Shown here in pieces: positions 36,501-47,041 of a DNA stretch of 64,000 nt. The first letter of the stretch is position 1, and every line of letters begins with the position of its first letter. Under the pieces are notes generated by a model, which saw only the letters and a list, made by a program, of their open reading frames with translations, was not told the origin of the DNA and searched no databases. The stretch comes from Blastomussa wellsi (taxonomy: Eukaryota; Cnidaria; Anthozoa; Scleractinia; Plerogyridae). The position numbers were made by a program, and so were the translations under genes. Where the stretch lies: contig OX393569.1 in the NCBI GenBank assembly GCA_947652115.1, forward strand, positions 14,436,407-14,500,406. The letters run 5' to 3'.

Positions 36501-39307
36501 CCAGTTTACATAGTATGAATGCGCCGTTTTAGCCATTCATCCTATAGCCGCTTATTTTTCCAACTGACAGGTTATAGGACAGCCAGTTTTGGGCTGCTTT
36601 TGCACGGTGTGGTTAATAATGTAAGAAATGTGTCATTAATTTATCTGATATGGTTTTACATCGAGAAACAACAAAAAAATATACAGAAAAGACAATGTGT
36701 GAATACTAACTTTTCTTTCCCAGTCTCTAACTTCTCCTAAGATGGCCACCAAACCAAGATCAACATCAGACAAATGTTGGAATGCAGACAATCATGGAAG
36801 TGTTAACACAACTGATACGTTTGGTATTGGCAGAAGCAACTAGGCAGTCACTCACGGAATCCTGGCCAAAATCCTGTATGGAGTCCTGCCCACTACCCCA
36901 CTCTCCCCAACCCCAATAAGATGCTAATCCATCAGTGGGTTACCCCCAGCACTGAATTTGCCAGTACCCAGTAACCATCACACCACCGATTCTCTGAAAA
37001 TGTCCATAATACCTACGTAACTTTGAGAATATCAGAACTCTAATTTTACTTCAATCATTTTATAATGCTGGTTCTCCTCTGCAGTGCTTTTAATAAGCAC
37101 CAGAAGCCGATGAAAAGCGTTGGCTATTTCACTCTACTTTGCTTTGAAAAGTCGGCTACTTTTGGCCCAAAATTAAAAAATAGACAGTTGGTTACTCTTC
37201 TCAAACTAACTGCATGCATACTTCAAATTTTATTGAAACCCCTGAGGCTGCGACAGCTTTCTGTTCCTTCCCTAAAATTAGCACAAAAAGGTGAGCATAA
37301 ATTTTTGATAATGATAAAACCTTCTCCTGGATATCCCTTGTGTGGTAAGGTAGATTACGTCTGCATACGAGCCAAGTGGCCCACCAGACCAAAGCTTATC
37401 TTAGTTTCCATGGTATGAAGCGACACTCACAGGGAGTATTTCTACTCCCCCCTGGATGGGATGCTAGTCCTTTGTAGGGTTACCCCAAGTAGTAAATTTG
37501 CCAGTGCCCATTCATACACCTGAGCGAAGAGAGGTACTATGAGTCAGAGTAAAGTGTTTTGCCAAAGAACACAACTCAGTGCCCTGGCCTTCTGGATATC
37601 GCTTGTGTAGTAAGCATCTTAATACATCATTTGTAAATCAACTTTCCACATGGAAATTTCAATATTTACCAGACAAAAGAAAACAGATGTCATTTTGAAC
37701 ATTGAGTTATTGAGTAATAACCTTGCTGTCATACATATTGTGGTTATCCAGTTTAGGGAACTTTGCTGTTTTGTTTACACATTTTGTTACAAAGAATTCA
37801 TTCCTCTGGGAATCTCCAATAAACAATTGAATGATTTTCTTGCAAGCTGTGGACAAAATAAGATAGATCGTACAAACACATAGAGCAAAAGTTTAAGTTA
37901 ATAATGCCCAATGTTTTGTAAATTAATTTACGGCTAAGTGAAGCATAACAGCTATCAATAAACAATTTAACCAGTGTCTCGATTTTTAAAAGATAACTAA
38001 TTTGAAGTGTTTTTGAATATGGACTAGCAAGATATCTGTTGTTGACAAAACAACTTTGCTAGTCAACACAGAGAAGGAAGAATGTTGCCTTCACAAAAAT
38101 ATCCAAGGATACATGAACTGAACTAAAGTTTACCTTGAAACAAAAAGAACTCATACTTTTTCTCGACAACATGCAAAGACTTTACCACTTTGCTGCTGAG
38201 CATTCCATGAAAATATTTACAAACCGACCCTTTTAACAGCAAATGTTTACTTATGTCAGGTAAAGGGATAGTGAATAGTTAAGAGGTTTTCCACAACAGA
38301 TATATCTGGGAAAAAGCGCAGATCTAATTTGTAATGAACGATATACATCCATGCACAAACAGTATAAAGTTTTGACAAAAGCAAAATTATAACAAAATTA
38401 TAATTGACAAAAATTATAATTATCATCTGTTATGGTTAACAACTGGTCTAAATATACAGGAAAATAATTAATTATGGGAGCTCGGTAACAACAAATTCTT
38501 GGCATAAATTGAATAAGGTTTTATGATTTCATGTCTGAGAATAGGGGAATTTAAATGGAATCCGGAGACTTTCAACGTGACAAATCCAATTTCAAAAGAA
38601 TGTAAGCTATATCAATCCGTGGACAAAAACATCCCTAACAATGTTATTGTAGCTGAATCTGTCCTCAAAATCAGTTAAATTACAACATGTATCGTGTCCA
38701 GAATCGATAGTCATGGGAAAACAAAATTCGAAATGTGTTACTATTGATAACAAATTAAGCTTGACTTAAATTGCGCGTACAAATTGCAAAAACAAGTCAT
38801 GCTCAAGTACGTAATAAAGCTGTTGTTCTCAAATTTACGTACTTACAATTTATAATAGATTTTGCACACGGCAGAGAGCGAACCAGCTAGTCTGAAAATA
38901 AATATATTCTTCCTTTTCTGCATAAACTCATCGATCAAATAGCTATAGTGATCTTTCGTACAGGTTCATCAATAAAGTTCATTCAAAAAAATTCCCCACA
39001 GAGCTCAGTATGAACGGAAACGAAACGTCTTTGACGATCGTTGAGGCATGCAACAATTTTATATACCATCGTATTGTAGTGGGAAGCCCTAAGTTCAACA
39101 GTAAGTAAACAAGCGCGATGTAAGGACGTTGCTTTTGTGCTGGATAAATAAGGCTCGACCTTTTCGCAGCGAGTTGTTTACCGAACGTAGCATGCATGAA
39201 GGACGACAAGACGAACGGCTGGCTGCTTTGTTTACACTAAAGGCTTGCATTCATAGTTAAGAGCTTATCCTTACCTTTCTCTTGAGTGCAGCTTCCTCGT
39301 CTGCCAT
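12698..39307 (-). CDS. SMTN: Smoothelin-like actin-binding CH-domain protein, nine exons, 929 residues
   Basis: Minus-strand exons, in order: 39307-39275, 34780-34175, 30974-30896, 29387-28139, 21682-21366, 18076-17947, 16663-16579, 15152-15001, 12836-12698. All junctions have GT/AG and matching phase; the coding total is 2790 nt with TAG at 12698-12700. Start MADEEAALKRK resembles vertebrate smoothelin. Residues 12-35 (TTDFEERREIRQQLRELRKK) and about 210-240 are smoothelin repeats; a third lies near 656-675, followed by a Thr-rich TVTKTxRT-type stretch also seen in vertebrate smoothelins. Exon 6 is a charged coiled-coil-like segment. Residues about 805-925 form one type-2 CH domain (QLQEWCRRKT, VEIQNFTTSW, NWALAFKVAG). 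Exon 4 carries Ser-rich, Pro-rich (PPPRPPKPSRP) and DFRxxL sequence. Likely role: actin-bundle or contractile-filament binding. Introns hold SINEs, LINE, Penelope and DNA-transposon remnants. The exon 7 donor (GTCTGT) is weak. Confidence 0.9.
12955..13165. repeat. Fold-back element next to the tandem duplication (smoothelin intron 8)
   Basis: The left arm (about 12972-13050: GAGTGTTTCTGTCGAGGAAC, ACTATCGGCTGATAGTTGCC, AATTTGATGTTCTTAAAAC) is mirrored at about 13090-13160 (GTTTTAAGAACATCAAATTT, GGCAACTATC, GTTCCGAGACAGGAACACT). The right arm merges into the first 429-bp unit. Confidence 0.75.
13131..13988 (+). repeat. Tandem duplication, two 429-bp copies
   Basis: Copy 1 is 13131-13559 and copy 2 is 13560-13988. 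By eye I found no difference, including an equal run of 12 T. Each unit holds ACTATC/GATAGT hairpin modules and CACGTG. A diverged relative lies in RAD51C intron 6 (about 52130-52470). The unit sits in smoothelin intron 8, between exons 8 and 9. Confidence 0.9.
14170..14395 (+). mobile_element. tRNA-derived SINE
   Basis: The head GGCATGGTGGCCTGATGGTT with GAGTTCAAGC is a tRNA-like A/B-box region. It is followed by the family body TTGGGCAAGACACTT, TATAAATGGGTACTGGCGAA and GATGGACTAGCATCCCATCC. It is a nearly full-length copy within smoothelin intron 8. Confidence 0.8.
15958..16520. mobile_element. 563-bp TIR element flanked by TTAA
   Basis: The element begins AGTGCATATGAAG and ends CTTCATATGCACT, and TTAA stands directly outside both ends (15954-15957 and 16521-16524). 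A TTAA target is typical of piggyBac and Kolobok transposons. No transposase is encoded, so it is non-autonomous. It lies in smoothelin intron 7, 58 bp downstream (in transcript sense) of exon 7. Confidence 0.82.
16818..17065 (+). mobile_element. 5'-truncated tRNA-derived SINE, possibly doubled body
   Basis: Shares TGTATAAATGGGTACTGGC, AATTTAATGCTGG and GGACCAGCATCCCATTCAGG with the copy at 14170. A second degenerate AAATTTAATACTGG...GATGGACTTCCATCC block follows at about 16985, so two tails may be joined. Lies in smoothelin intron 6. Confidence 0.7.
17190..17332. repeat. Inverted repeat, about 46-bp arms
   Basis: CCAATCAGAGAG near 17200 with TTTGTTTG and CTCCTTG is mirrored by CAAGGAGGCGGGAT, CAAACAAATTTCGTA and CTCTCTGATTGGG, ending near 17332. 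A MITE-like hairpin in smoothelin intron 6. Confidence 0.65.
17381..17662. mobile_element. Fold-back element, about 70-bp arms
   Basis: TACTGCGGTTTTCA, CATGCGAACT, GGTTGCGTTTTTCG and CCGTCAATCAT on the left are mirrored by ATGATTGACGGCAACG, CGAAAAACGCAATC, AGTTCGCATG and GAAAACCGCAGTA on the right. Non-coding, within smoothelin intron 6. Confidence 0.75.
20690..21085 (-). mobile_element. Penelope-like retroelement 3' remnant (GIY-YIG C-terminus)
   Basis: The minus-strand frame ending at 20864 contains the KPVARHFSLP...H segment and the tail LEQKFIFQIGTLNPLGINER, which match the C-terminal end of the GIY-YIG endonuclease domain of Penelope-like reverse transcriptases (HFN..H and L.T..P.GLN motifs). 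The downstream stretch with GACGTTTCGAGCGTTAGCCC and CTTCGTCGGAGC resembles the terminal region of such elements. The reverse transcriptase domain is missing, so this is a 5'-truncated dead copy in smoothelin intron 5. Confidence 0.7.
21112..21240. repeat. AATAAATGCC-type repeat fragment
   Basis: AATAAATGCCAGG and GCATTTATTTGG occur head to head around a short core. The same motif recurs at about 43035-43090 and 43345-43430. Probable MITE fragments. Confidence 0.5.
21840..22026. mobile_element. MITE with GGTTTTCACTAG TIRs
   Basis: GGTTTTCACTAGCGCATAAG at the left is mirrored by GCACTAGTGAAAACC at the right, and the arms continue with CATAAGCA and TGCTTATG repeats around a core of about 50 bp. 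Non-coding, within smoothelin intron 4, immediately upstream of exon 5. Confidence 0.8.
23298..26328. mobile_element. 3031-bp non-autonomous DNA transposon with 8-bp TSD
   Basis: Both ends begin GGATCAATTTTACTATGGG in inverted orientation, and the TIRs continue for about 180 bp of interleaved TCGACCGA/TCGGTCGA units. The 8-bp sequence ATTTTATG lies immediately outside both ends (23290-23297 and 26329-26336). An 8-bp TSD fits hAT and also P or Zisupton elements; the outer base sequence is not the usual hAT start. The interior (about 23640-26040) has no transposase: only short ORFs and a 70-bp tandem repeat. It sits in smoothelin intron 4. Confidence 0.9.
25104..25280 (+). repeat. 70-bp tandem repeat, about 2.5 copies
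   Basis: Units start at 25104, 25174 and 25244 with AGGCTGG(G/A)GGAGTAAA followed by ATTA..TTAG.TTTGTG. Lies inside the 3-kb transposon. Confidence 0.9.
33195..33325 (-). mobile_element. tRNA-derived SINE, partial
   Basis: The minus strand reads the family body (GATGGACTAGCATCCCATCC, GGGGGAGTAGAAATACTCC) with a degenerate head upstream. Lies in smoothelin intron 2. Confidence 0.7.
33816..34041. mobile_element. 226-bp Mutator-type MITE with 9-bp TSD
   Basis: Begins TAGACTGTGAACAGTCTCTA and ends TAGAGACTGCTCACAGTCTA. The 9-bp sequence CTTCACAAG flanks it exactly at 33807-33815 and 34042-34050. A 9-bp TSD is typical of Mutator-like elements. Same family as the element at 44643-45691. Lies in smoothelin intron 2, 134 bp upstream (in genomic coordinates) of exon 2. 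Confidence 0.9.
35390..35556. repeat. Head-to-head pair of tRNA-like sequences
   Basis: Plus-strand 35502-35556 reads GGCTTCATAGCTCAGTTGGT followed by a TATCGCGGAGGTCA segment. The minus strand of 35395-35463 reads the same with a GGTTAAAATCC B-box. They are joined by an inverted ACATTGGGAGCGAGGT spacer. A-box and B-box matches are clear, but the acceptor and anticodon stems do not pair well, so these are tRNA-derived repeats, not functional tRNAs. Confidence 0.65.
35560..36430 (-). mobile_element. LINE reverse-transcriptase 3' fragment, decayed
   Basis: Across minus-strand frames I read IIWKNKFIKI, KLSYEMLYNLLIASRLLP, IFQYKVIHNIL and TSEHLFVGC. These match the C-terminal part of a non-LTR retrotransposon ORF2, including its Cys-His region (C..C.....SEHLF..C). 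Stops and frameshifts separate the blocks. It lies in smoothelin intron 1. Confidence 0.65.
36855..36985 (-). mobile_element. tRNA-derived SINE fragment
   Basis: The minus strand carries TACTGGCAAATTCAGTGCTG, GGGGGTAACCC and GATGGATTAGCATC, a degenerate body of the SINE family seen at 14170. Smoothelin intron 1. Confidence 0.6.
37365..37600 (-). mobile_element. tRNA-derived SINE
   Basis: The minus strand contains TGTATGAATGGGCACTGGC, AATTTACTACTTGGGGTAACC, ACTAGCATCCCATCCAGGGG and GGAGTAGAAATACTCC. Smoothelin intron 1. Confidence 0.7.
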
Positions 39308-40860
39308 CCTTAACTTGGATAAAAAGAAAGGTTTTAGTTTTCAGGTAAAAGCTATAATTTCGCGTCCCAACTCGAGCTTCTCTTTTTGCACGTCTCTTTC
39401 CGAAGTTCACGTGACTAAAATTTTTAGAATTTCGCACTTTCCTGCGCAACCAATCACAACGCACGAACAACAATAGAGCGCGGGAAACGCACACTTCCGC
39501 TCAACGATACAGGACATGTCGGAAAATCTCGAAATATTTCTCTGAAGAAAATGTATAAAACTGATTTAGATCTCATTTCAAGGTGAAAAGTATTTAACGC
39601 AAGAGAATTTTTGAAAAGAAGATAAAACTTCTTCATGATATATAATCATGGTCAAATATGGCTATGAAATTTCACGAATGAAGTGGAACTAAAATTGTCG
39701 CCAGAAAGGAAAGATGTTGACACAAACAAGTTTGTTAATTGGTCTTAATTGAGCTTCATCTCGAGATAGAGCAATCTGAAAAATCTAACCTGTAACGACT
39801 TGGACCAATTAAATGGCCGCCACTTTTTGAAGGAGGGATCAAAAGAGAGATCCGAGACAATTTTTAATCTGTCGACCGGCTGCCGTCAGAAACAGGCCAA
39901 AATTTTCCTTAACGAATTTGCCGATCAGGGATCGGTAAAGAAAAAGGTGTAATTATCAAATTATCGCAATAGGTTTTGTGGCTAAGTTGATACACTACGT
40001 CTCAGACGTAAGCAGAAGTACCCAACGAAGGTTATTATCGAAATCCTTTCATTATATTAGTGGCCTAGATGATTAGGCTCAAGTCATGTCAAGTGAAGTC
40101 CCTCTGGAAATTTTAGCTTCTTTGATCTGCAATATCGACAATGAAACAATATATATGTCATAGCACTTCGAGATATAAACCTTCCACAATTTTAAAATCA
40201 AATATCAGGAAATCGATGATTTGGGTTTGACATGAGACCTCATAAAAACGTTGATAAAAGTATTCAATATTATCAGTGCAATATTATCAATTTTTAAAAC
40301 TCTGGCTGACTAGTCTACGCTAGATACGACAAAACAGGGGCCATGGGCAAATCTAAGGAAAATTTAATTCCACCAAAGCCCTCTCCTTAAACTCCTATCC
40401 AGTATTTCCAAATTAACTTACAAACGCCCCACAGATCACTGTACTTTGTTCAAACTAAAATTTTCCAGTGTTCGCAAGCAGGTCAAGTGGGGGTGCCACA
40501 AATCAAAATGATGGAGTTCAGAATGGCTTTCCCACAAAACATGACCCCCAAAATCAGTCTTAAAGTGGCAAGTTTGTAGTCAGCTCATTTTCAGACAGTT
40601 TTTTGTGCTGCAGATAAGCTCAGTTATCCAGTCCCGTCTCTTTTTATATGTTTGTAATTCCCCCCAACTGAGTCCCTTGATATGATTGTGAATCAGGGTT
40701 TATACAAACGGGTACAACGGGGATTCAGCTTATACGGTACTTTCAACATGGTACCCTGAAGAAGGCAGCAATCTTTTTTTCACTTTTCCACCTTTATTTC
40801 AATTTTTTAAGTTAAAAAACAATTACATCACATTTATAATAACACCTACTGCTACGTCAC
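39308..40860. other. Smoothelin 5' flank and unassigned DNA
   Basis: The first 180 bp upstream of the smoothelin start contain a CCAAT box (near 39449) and GC-rich patches, a plausible promoter. No exon was found in the rest. Confidence 0.4.
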
Positions 40861-40865
40861 AACGT

Positions 40866-41065
40866 GGGAGGCCTGGTGGCGTAATGGTTAGCGCGCTGGA
40901 CTCTGGAATCGAACGGTCTGGGTTCGAGCCCACGGTCGATCGTCGTTGTGTTTTGGTCAAGACACTTCACTCTCAAAGCGCCTCTCTCCATAGACATCAG
41001 CGAATCTGAGGAATAACCAGCCAGGGGGATTAGCAACACTCCTAGTCGCTTACCCAGGGGGGTAC
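40866..41065 (+). mobile_element. tRNA-derived SINE with well-kept tRNA head
   Basis: GAGGCCTGGTGGCGTAATGG, GTTAGCGCGCTGGACTCTGG and GGGTTCGAGCCC give a clear A-box and B-box, followed by AAGACACTTCACTCTC and GCCTCTCTCC. It is followed by a G-rich repeat (41066-41400: GGGGGGTACTCGCATTATAC and TATTTTTTGGGTCAAA units). Confidence 0.75.
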
Positions 41066-42159
41066 TCGCATTATACATGACGGGGAGGTCCGACGTATTT
41101 TTTTGGGGGGTGGGGGGGGGGATGAAAAGTTACACGTTCGGTATTTTTTTGGGTCAAAAGATCTGTCACGTATTCTTTTAGGTCTTAAAAAATACGCGTA
41201 TTTTTTGGGTCAAATCTCCGATCTCATTAGCTTATTGATGCAAAATCATGCATTAGATAGAGTCTGTTTGAGTGAATAAATCCGTATTGAGATGTAAGTC
41301 TTGTATTTTTTGGGTAGGAAATTTTGATGACAGGTATTTTTGGGGTTTGCAATATGAAGCTCCGTCGGAAACCCCCGTTATGTATATTAAATGCGAGTAC
41401 TGCAGACTACCGGAATCAAACCCAGCAGCTACCAGCCATGCAGTTGGCTTGCCTTTTCTGCTCAACCTCGAGCCAACATCATACACAATTTGAAATCAAA
41501 TATCGAGACGTTATTGATCTGGGCTTAAAATCTAAATAAGACCTCATAAAATTGGAGATTACTATTATCAGTTCTAACAACAAGGCTGGAAATGACAGGA
41601 ATTCGTGGGGTCCTCAAACACTATTACACTGACCAGTAAAAACCTAATGACCACACGCATACCCAGATATCACATGCATGTTGTTTTTAGAGATTATCAA
41701 ATATATCAAAAACACGTCTTCGTTTGAGTTATAAATAAACAAGCACTTAAGTGTGACGCTAAGTACTACTTGATCTACTAGATAGTACAATTCCCTGAAG
41801 CCTGCATAACAGGGTTCGAAAGGCTGGAGGAAGGAAGATTTTGACGTCCTGAATTTGTTATGACTATTGTCAGTTTAACTTTCAGCAGACCTTTTCCCCC
41901 TCGGCTCAGCACAGGCGGACCACCCAATGTTTGTCTGTGCTGCGTTACATCGATCAGTGGTGGTTACAAAAGAAATATAGATGAACATAAATAAGTTGGC
42001 CGCGATTTGCTCTAAATACTCTGTTTATATTAGATGTTCAATAAAAGTTCAGATGAAATGTTAAATGAGTCTATTCGAATGGACGGTACACTTGTTGACC
42101 ACGCCCACATTTTCTGCCGGGCTGTTTTTGGCTCGTCCCGAACGGTGTTGCATGAGTCT

Positions 42160-42375
42160 TAAGTACGAGCCGGTGGGGCCGGGGAGCTGCAACCCCCCCC
42201 CCCCCCACCCCCAACAAGTTTAGAAAACTTTCGAGAATCCGGACAAAAACGGTTGCATGCATTTTTTGGGCGGTTGTATGCTAGTTTAATGCCAACGCAT
42301 TCGCCGGGCCGGGAATAATGTATTTTTTTTTCGGGCAGGGAGGTTACAGTGCCCCCAAGCCCGAAGGTGCCCGTA
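42160..42375. repeat. Interspersed repeat with poly-C tract
   Basis: Shares GGTTGCATGCATTTTTTGGG-like, ATGCTA..TTAATGCCAACGCATTC-like and CCGAAGGTGCCCGTAC blocks with 59550-59680 (CCGAAGGTGCCTGTACGCC). Two diverged copies of one coral repeat; a run of 14 C lies near 42190. Confidence 0.55.
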
Positions 42376-43930
42376 CTCCTATGAACAATATAAAACATTT
42401 CAGTAATAATAATGACTTTATTTATGTGACAAGAGCGTCTTTAGCCGAGGAAGACCCTCAACTAATAGGCGACACATAACCTTAAAATAAATTTACAAAA
42501 AATTTGATCCAGAACTCTGCTCGTCGTTCTTTCATTTTTTCGGAAAAAATTACTTTAGGCAACGTTATCTCTGTCAAAGGATTCATTCAAAGTAGAAACA
42601 TGCATGTTCTTGACCGTGCCCTCAATCTGGACGTAATTTTAATAGCGATGTCTGTCAGACCGGTTTAACTGTTCTTGATAAAAAAGATCTTTTTTCATAT
42701 TGAACGTGAACATTTGCGTTTTTTATAGCAGAGAATAAAACTTGGTGGCCATCTCTCTATAAAAACTGAAAGTCGGGCGGAGGTGAATTGCTCCCGCGAT
42801 GGTTTGCCTTACCATTTAGGTGGAGTTTATTTTGACTAATGCAACCTGTGGCATCACAAGTATAGCAAACCGAATAACCACTAGACAGAAAAAGCTAAGC
42901 AAACTTTATTGCGCCTTTTCAAGATTTACACTTCTCAAACTCATTAACAATTCTAAAACAAAGGAAATCAGAACTGCAACCGTGATTTGGAAATGTGATC
43001 TTAATGAACTGTGATCTAAATGAACACCGGATCTATCATACTGAGTCTTAAATAAACAGTATTTATTTGAGATCCAACATTTATTTAAATCTGGTCTTAT
43101 ACAACTGAATTTTGTTGACTAATTGGCATGGTGATTTAGTTTCACAAGCCACCACAATCTAACAGTTCAATTTAATTTTAATTTTCATATTCAGCAAACC
43201 ACAGAGGTCAGCATTCACAATGTTTTGTCCCCAATGTTTTGATGAACGTTTTTGTGTTAAAATTTCCACTTGAATTTAGTAAACTTTATCTAAAATCAGA
43301 AAACAAAAGGCTTTCAAAACTAGTAAAAGCACTCACAGAGACCTTAACATAAATGCCAGGTTCAAGTAAATGTCCGGTTCAAATAAATGCCAGGCATACA
43401 AGGTTGAGTTTCAAATAAATGCCAAGGGTATCTAATTGAAAAAATACAGTATATCCAAATCTTTACCTTTGAATATATAACTACACTGTAAAATCATTGT
43501 CAGATCTGATATTCAGGGATGTAGCTAGTATTTGTCACAGACGGAACAGAAATGTTGACTTAACAGGCGGGTACTTTGGGCTGAAGTGGTAGTTTTTTAA
43601 AGATCACAGGTTGTTTTTCAGCCGAGAAAACCATGCTGACAACAGGGTATTTTTCCCGGCCCCCGGCTATTATTTACATCCCTGATATTAGTTAGATTTA
43701 ACATCGTATCGGCTCAAATACATTCTACACTAAATATAACACAGTTCACGTTGTAGCTACTGAAGGTGGCAACCACCTGACTCTCCAAAAGAAAATGTAC
43801 CGAAAAGTTAGCTACCAGGTAAGTCAGAAACCATGTGATGCAATTATCAGGATCATTGCTTTCGGAACTATAGGGTATTCTACAAAGATGGATTATATAC
43901 AACAGCAAAATGTCTTCCACATTCCAAAGA
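42376..43930. other. Unassigned DNA with AATAAATGCC repeats
   Basis: AATAAATGCC-type motifs recur at about 43040-43090 and 43345-43430. No exon was found. The 3' UTR of the C19orf53-like gene must begin at the right edge. Confidence 0.4.
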
Positions 43931-43939
43931 ACAGTGGAG

Positions 43940-46900
43940 TTATTTTTTCTTTTTTCCTGCTCCCTTCTTGGCTGGCTTCTTCTTTGCAGCAGCAGGTTTC
44001 ACCATTTTGAATGGCCTTGACTGCTTGCTGGTTGCTGCTTGAGTAAGCTCCTGCTCAATCTTTGCCTTAATTGTTACTTCCAACCCCTAATGACACAAAG
44101 ATGGGAAATAAGGTTCAATGTTACATGACTAAGGCAGACAGAGGGCCAATAACTAAAATCAACCAATCAGACTGCTCCATTGCCAGTCCGATATTTTCAA
44201 AGTACTCCCTTATCTGGGCTATATGGGGATGTGCCGCTAGATAGGGTACAGTTTTTCACCCCTCAGTCCTGAACAGGGTATATTAAGCCTGTCACCGGAA
44301 AGAGCATTCAAACATTAACATTAACATTGCTTACAAAACCGTGAACACCAGAAGAAAAAGCCAATCAGGTGGGAGAAAACTTTACCGCAAAGAACAACTG
44401 TAATTAGTTTGCGGTTTTGAGGTTTGCTCGCGTGCCCTGAACTTTGCTGCGATTGGTCACTACACAATCAACATTCCTGAAATATTTCAGGTGTTCACGG
44501 TTTTATGAGCAAGGCTGTAAACACAAAGACGTAGAACACTTTTGAAAATCTTATACTTAAGAGACCTTTGTACAGACCAACCATTGACTTCCCTTTATGC
44601 CAATCATGCTCAAATTTCACAATCTGACTAAGGCTTGGGTGCTAGACTGCGAGCAGTCTCTATTTTGCTCCAAAATCCGTAACGAAAGCGAAAATCGAGG
44701 GGCAAGCGGCAAGCGGCAAATTCGTGAGCCGCGAGTTTCGTGGGCACCAGCTGGAGTTAAAATAGAGACTGCAATGGCTTCATACAGAATTTCTGACGCC
44801 CTTTGACAGCTCACATCAATGTCACCTTGACACTCATGCCTACTTTCGAACATGATTGACCAGTCTCAGAAGCGGTAAACAAAGCTTGGAATTTAATAAT
44901 AGAACATTTTTTATCGTGCTCGCAAATTTTCGCTTGTCGTTCATGTAACTGTTCGTTCAAGACAGGTTATGGAAACTTCACGTTAAAACACCGCTGGTGA
45001 ACAGTCCGAAAAGGGCAAAGACGTTGTACATTAGCACAGAAAACATTTTCAATGTCTCTTGTCTAAGGGAAGAAGAAAGGTCTACTCTAAATTACTTGCA
45101 AAGGTGGTCGTTTCTGATTCAAGCATTCCATTGAGTCTGATTAAAAACATTCCGAAGTGGAAATGGCAGCATGTTGTAAACATGCTGTTTCAAATTGAAC
45201 AAGCCGGGAAGCAATAACTAAAGCCGTTAACTGGGAATTCAACTGGTTCTACCATAGTTTCAAGTCCTCACTCGCGACCGAAATCCCAGGAGCAAATAAA
45301 TCGCTACTGAATGAAACAACCATGACTGGAGCGACAACATTGATAGTACTTTTTGTAACAGAATAGCTTTGGTAAACTTTGGTATATTGTGATGTTTACT
45401 GAAATTTAGCAAGAGCTACATGTCTTAGCATGGGCTTGCAATGACATGATTGAAATGCTGATGACAGATATGCGTCATCACTTTATAGACCAACCAAACA
45501 AAACACTCCAACACCAGCGTGCCGGGCATCAGAAATGCTGTATGAAGCCATTGCAGTCTCTATTTTAACTCCAGCTGGTGCCCACGAAACTTGGAACTCG
45601 TGGATTTGCCGCTCGCCCCTCGAAAATAGCACTCGCAAATTTTCACTTTTGTTACGGATTTTGGAGCAAAATAGACACTGCTCGCAGTCTACTTGGGTGC
45701 TTTTTCATGTGGTAAGATTCACTTTTCAACCCAATCAAAGATCAAACTCAATCAATTTTAGATATTTGTACCCAGTCCTCTGCTCGTTTAGAAAATGGCT
45801 AATTGTGGTCACCTGCAATGCAAGAGTGTGGTGATTATGCATGGTTTCTTAGAATACTTGTGTACAATAACAGCTTTTTAGAGGTAATTAAAATCTCTCA
45901 GTCTTGGCCTCAATAGATTTCTGACATACTTTAAGTCTGGCTAACTTAGATGTAGCGTTTAGAAGCTTGGCACTCCTGAAATTCATAGAAAGTAACATTA
46001 ATCATAGACTTCTTTATATTAAATTTGGGAGCTAGCAGTTTGTAGAATCGCAGGGGAGTGGTTTTCTCAGGACATTTGAAATAAAATGCATGTTGTGATA
46101 GCTTTTGGTTTTACTTTGACTAAATAAATTGAGCTTTTGGTTAGTTCTGGCCAATCATGGTGTAGACTGTTTACAGCTGCCAATAACATGTAGATCTGGC
46201 CAAGAGTTCCAGAACCAATCATGTTCCACAGCTAGCCCAATGTTTTTATGTTTTTGCTTTTGAATAGCTTTTAATTTGATTCTAAAATCTCAGTTAGATC
46301 TTGAGCTTACATGTACACGTAATAGAAGCTCTATTTGTACATGTAACTGATTAATAGAAAATCGAATAGGTATCGATACATGAATGTACATACTTCTACA
46401 GCAAATACATACATAAGGCGCCTATCACCGAATTAATGAGCGTGATACACAGCGGGAAAACATCGAAGGCGAAGGGATAATTTTTTAAATGTACTAAAAA
46501 ATTTTATTGGAACTGTTTTTTGTGATCAACATAAGTTCTTACTGCTATCAACAGTACCTTCTTCACTTTTGCTGCATTGACACTCTTTGTTTTCTTCGGT
46601 GCAATGGCTCTTGCTGAAGAATCGAAATTAAACATGATCAACCAGTAGCTTTACACTTGATTTCAAAATTTCAAAGTTTGCAAATTAAAACAACTGCAAC
46701 TGAGGCGTAAACAAACCCGCAGCTGAGAAACTATAAGCTTAGAGTATGCATACCTACCAGCACTCTGAATTGCACTTTTCCCGGAAGCATTTTTACATTT
46801 ATATCAATTCAACAGTATATATCGACTTTAAAAACACAACCTCATTCAACTGAAAAGCGCGCACAGCGAGCAAACATATCGATGGGCGGGTAGCGTTACT

Positions 46901-47041
46901 TCCGTCACAGCACATTCAGTTCTCTATAAAAACCATCACGTTTATCATAGAATACTTACCTCCCTTTTTCGGCCCAAGAGCCTTTTTCTGAGGCTTTTTG
47001 GCCGCTGCAGATTTCTTCTTTTTGCCTTGTCCCTGAGCCAT
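43940..47041 (-). CDS. C19orf53: C19orf53/UPF0390-family small basic protein, 94 residues
   Basis: Exons, minus strand: 47041-46960, 46613-46558, 44086-43940 (285 nt, stop TAA at 43940-43942). Phases agree: 1 at the first junction, 0 at the second. The N-terminus MAQGQGKKKK, the block GPKKGARAIAPKK and the segment LEVTIKAKIEQEL align with human C19orf53 (Leydig cell tumour 10-kDa protein), a lysine-rich protein of about 99 residues whose function is poorly known; nucleolar association is inferred from its basic charge. The tail is a Lys/Ala-rich run ending AGKKKK. Intron 2 contains a 1049-bp Mutator-type MITE. The start faces the RAD51C start across 224 bp. Confidence 0.9.
44643..45691. mobile_element. 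1049-bp Mutator-type MITE with 9-bp TSD
   Basis: Starts TAGACTGCGAGCAGTCTCTA and ends CTCGCAGTCTA; the TIRs extend about 170 bp (inverted GGGCACCAGCTGGAGTTAAA, GCAATGGCTTCATACAG). The TSD CTTGGGTGC is exact at 44634-44642 and 45692-45700. The internal 700 bp show no transposase. Lies in intron 2 of the C19orf53-like gene. Confidence 0.92.
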
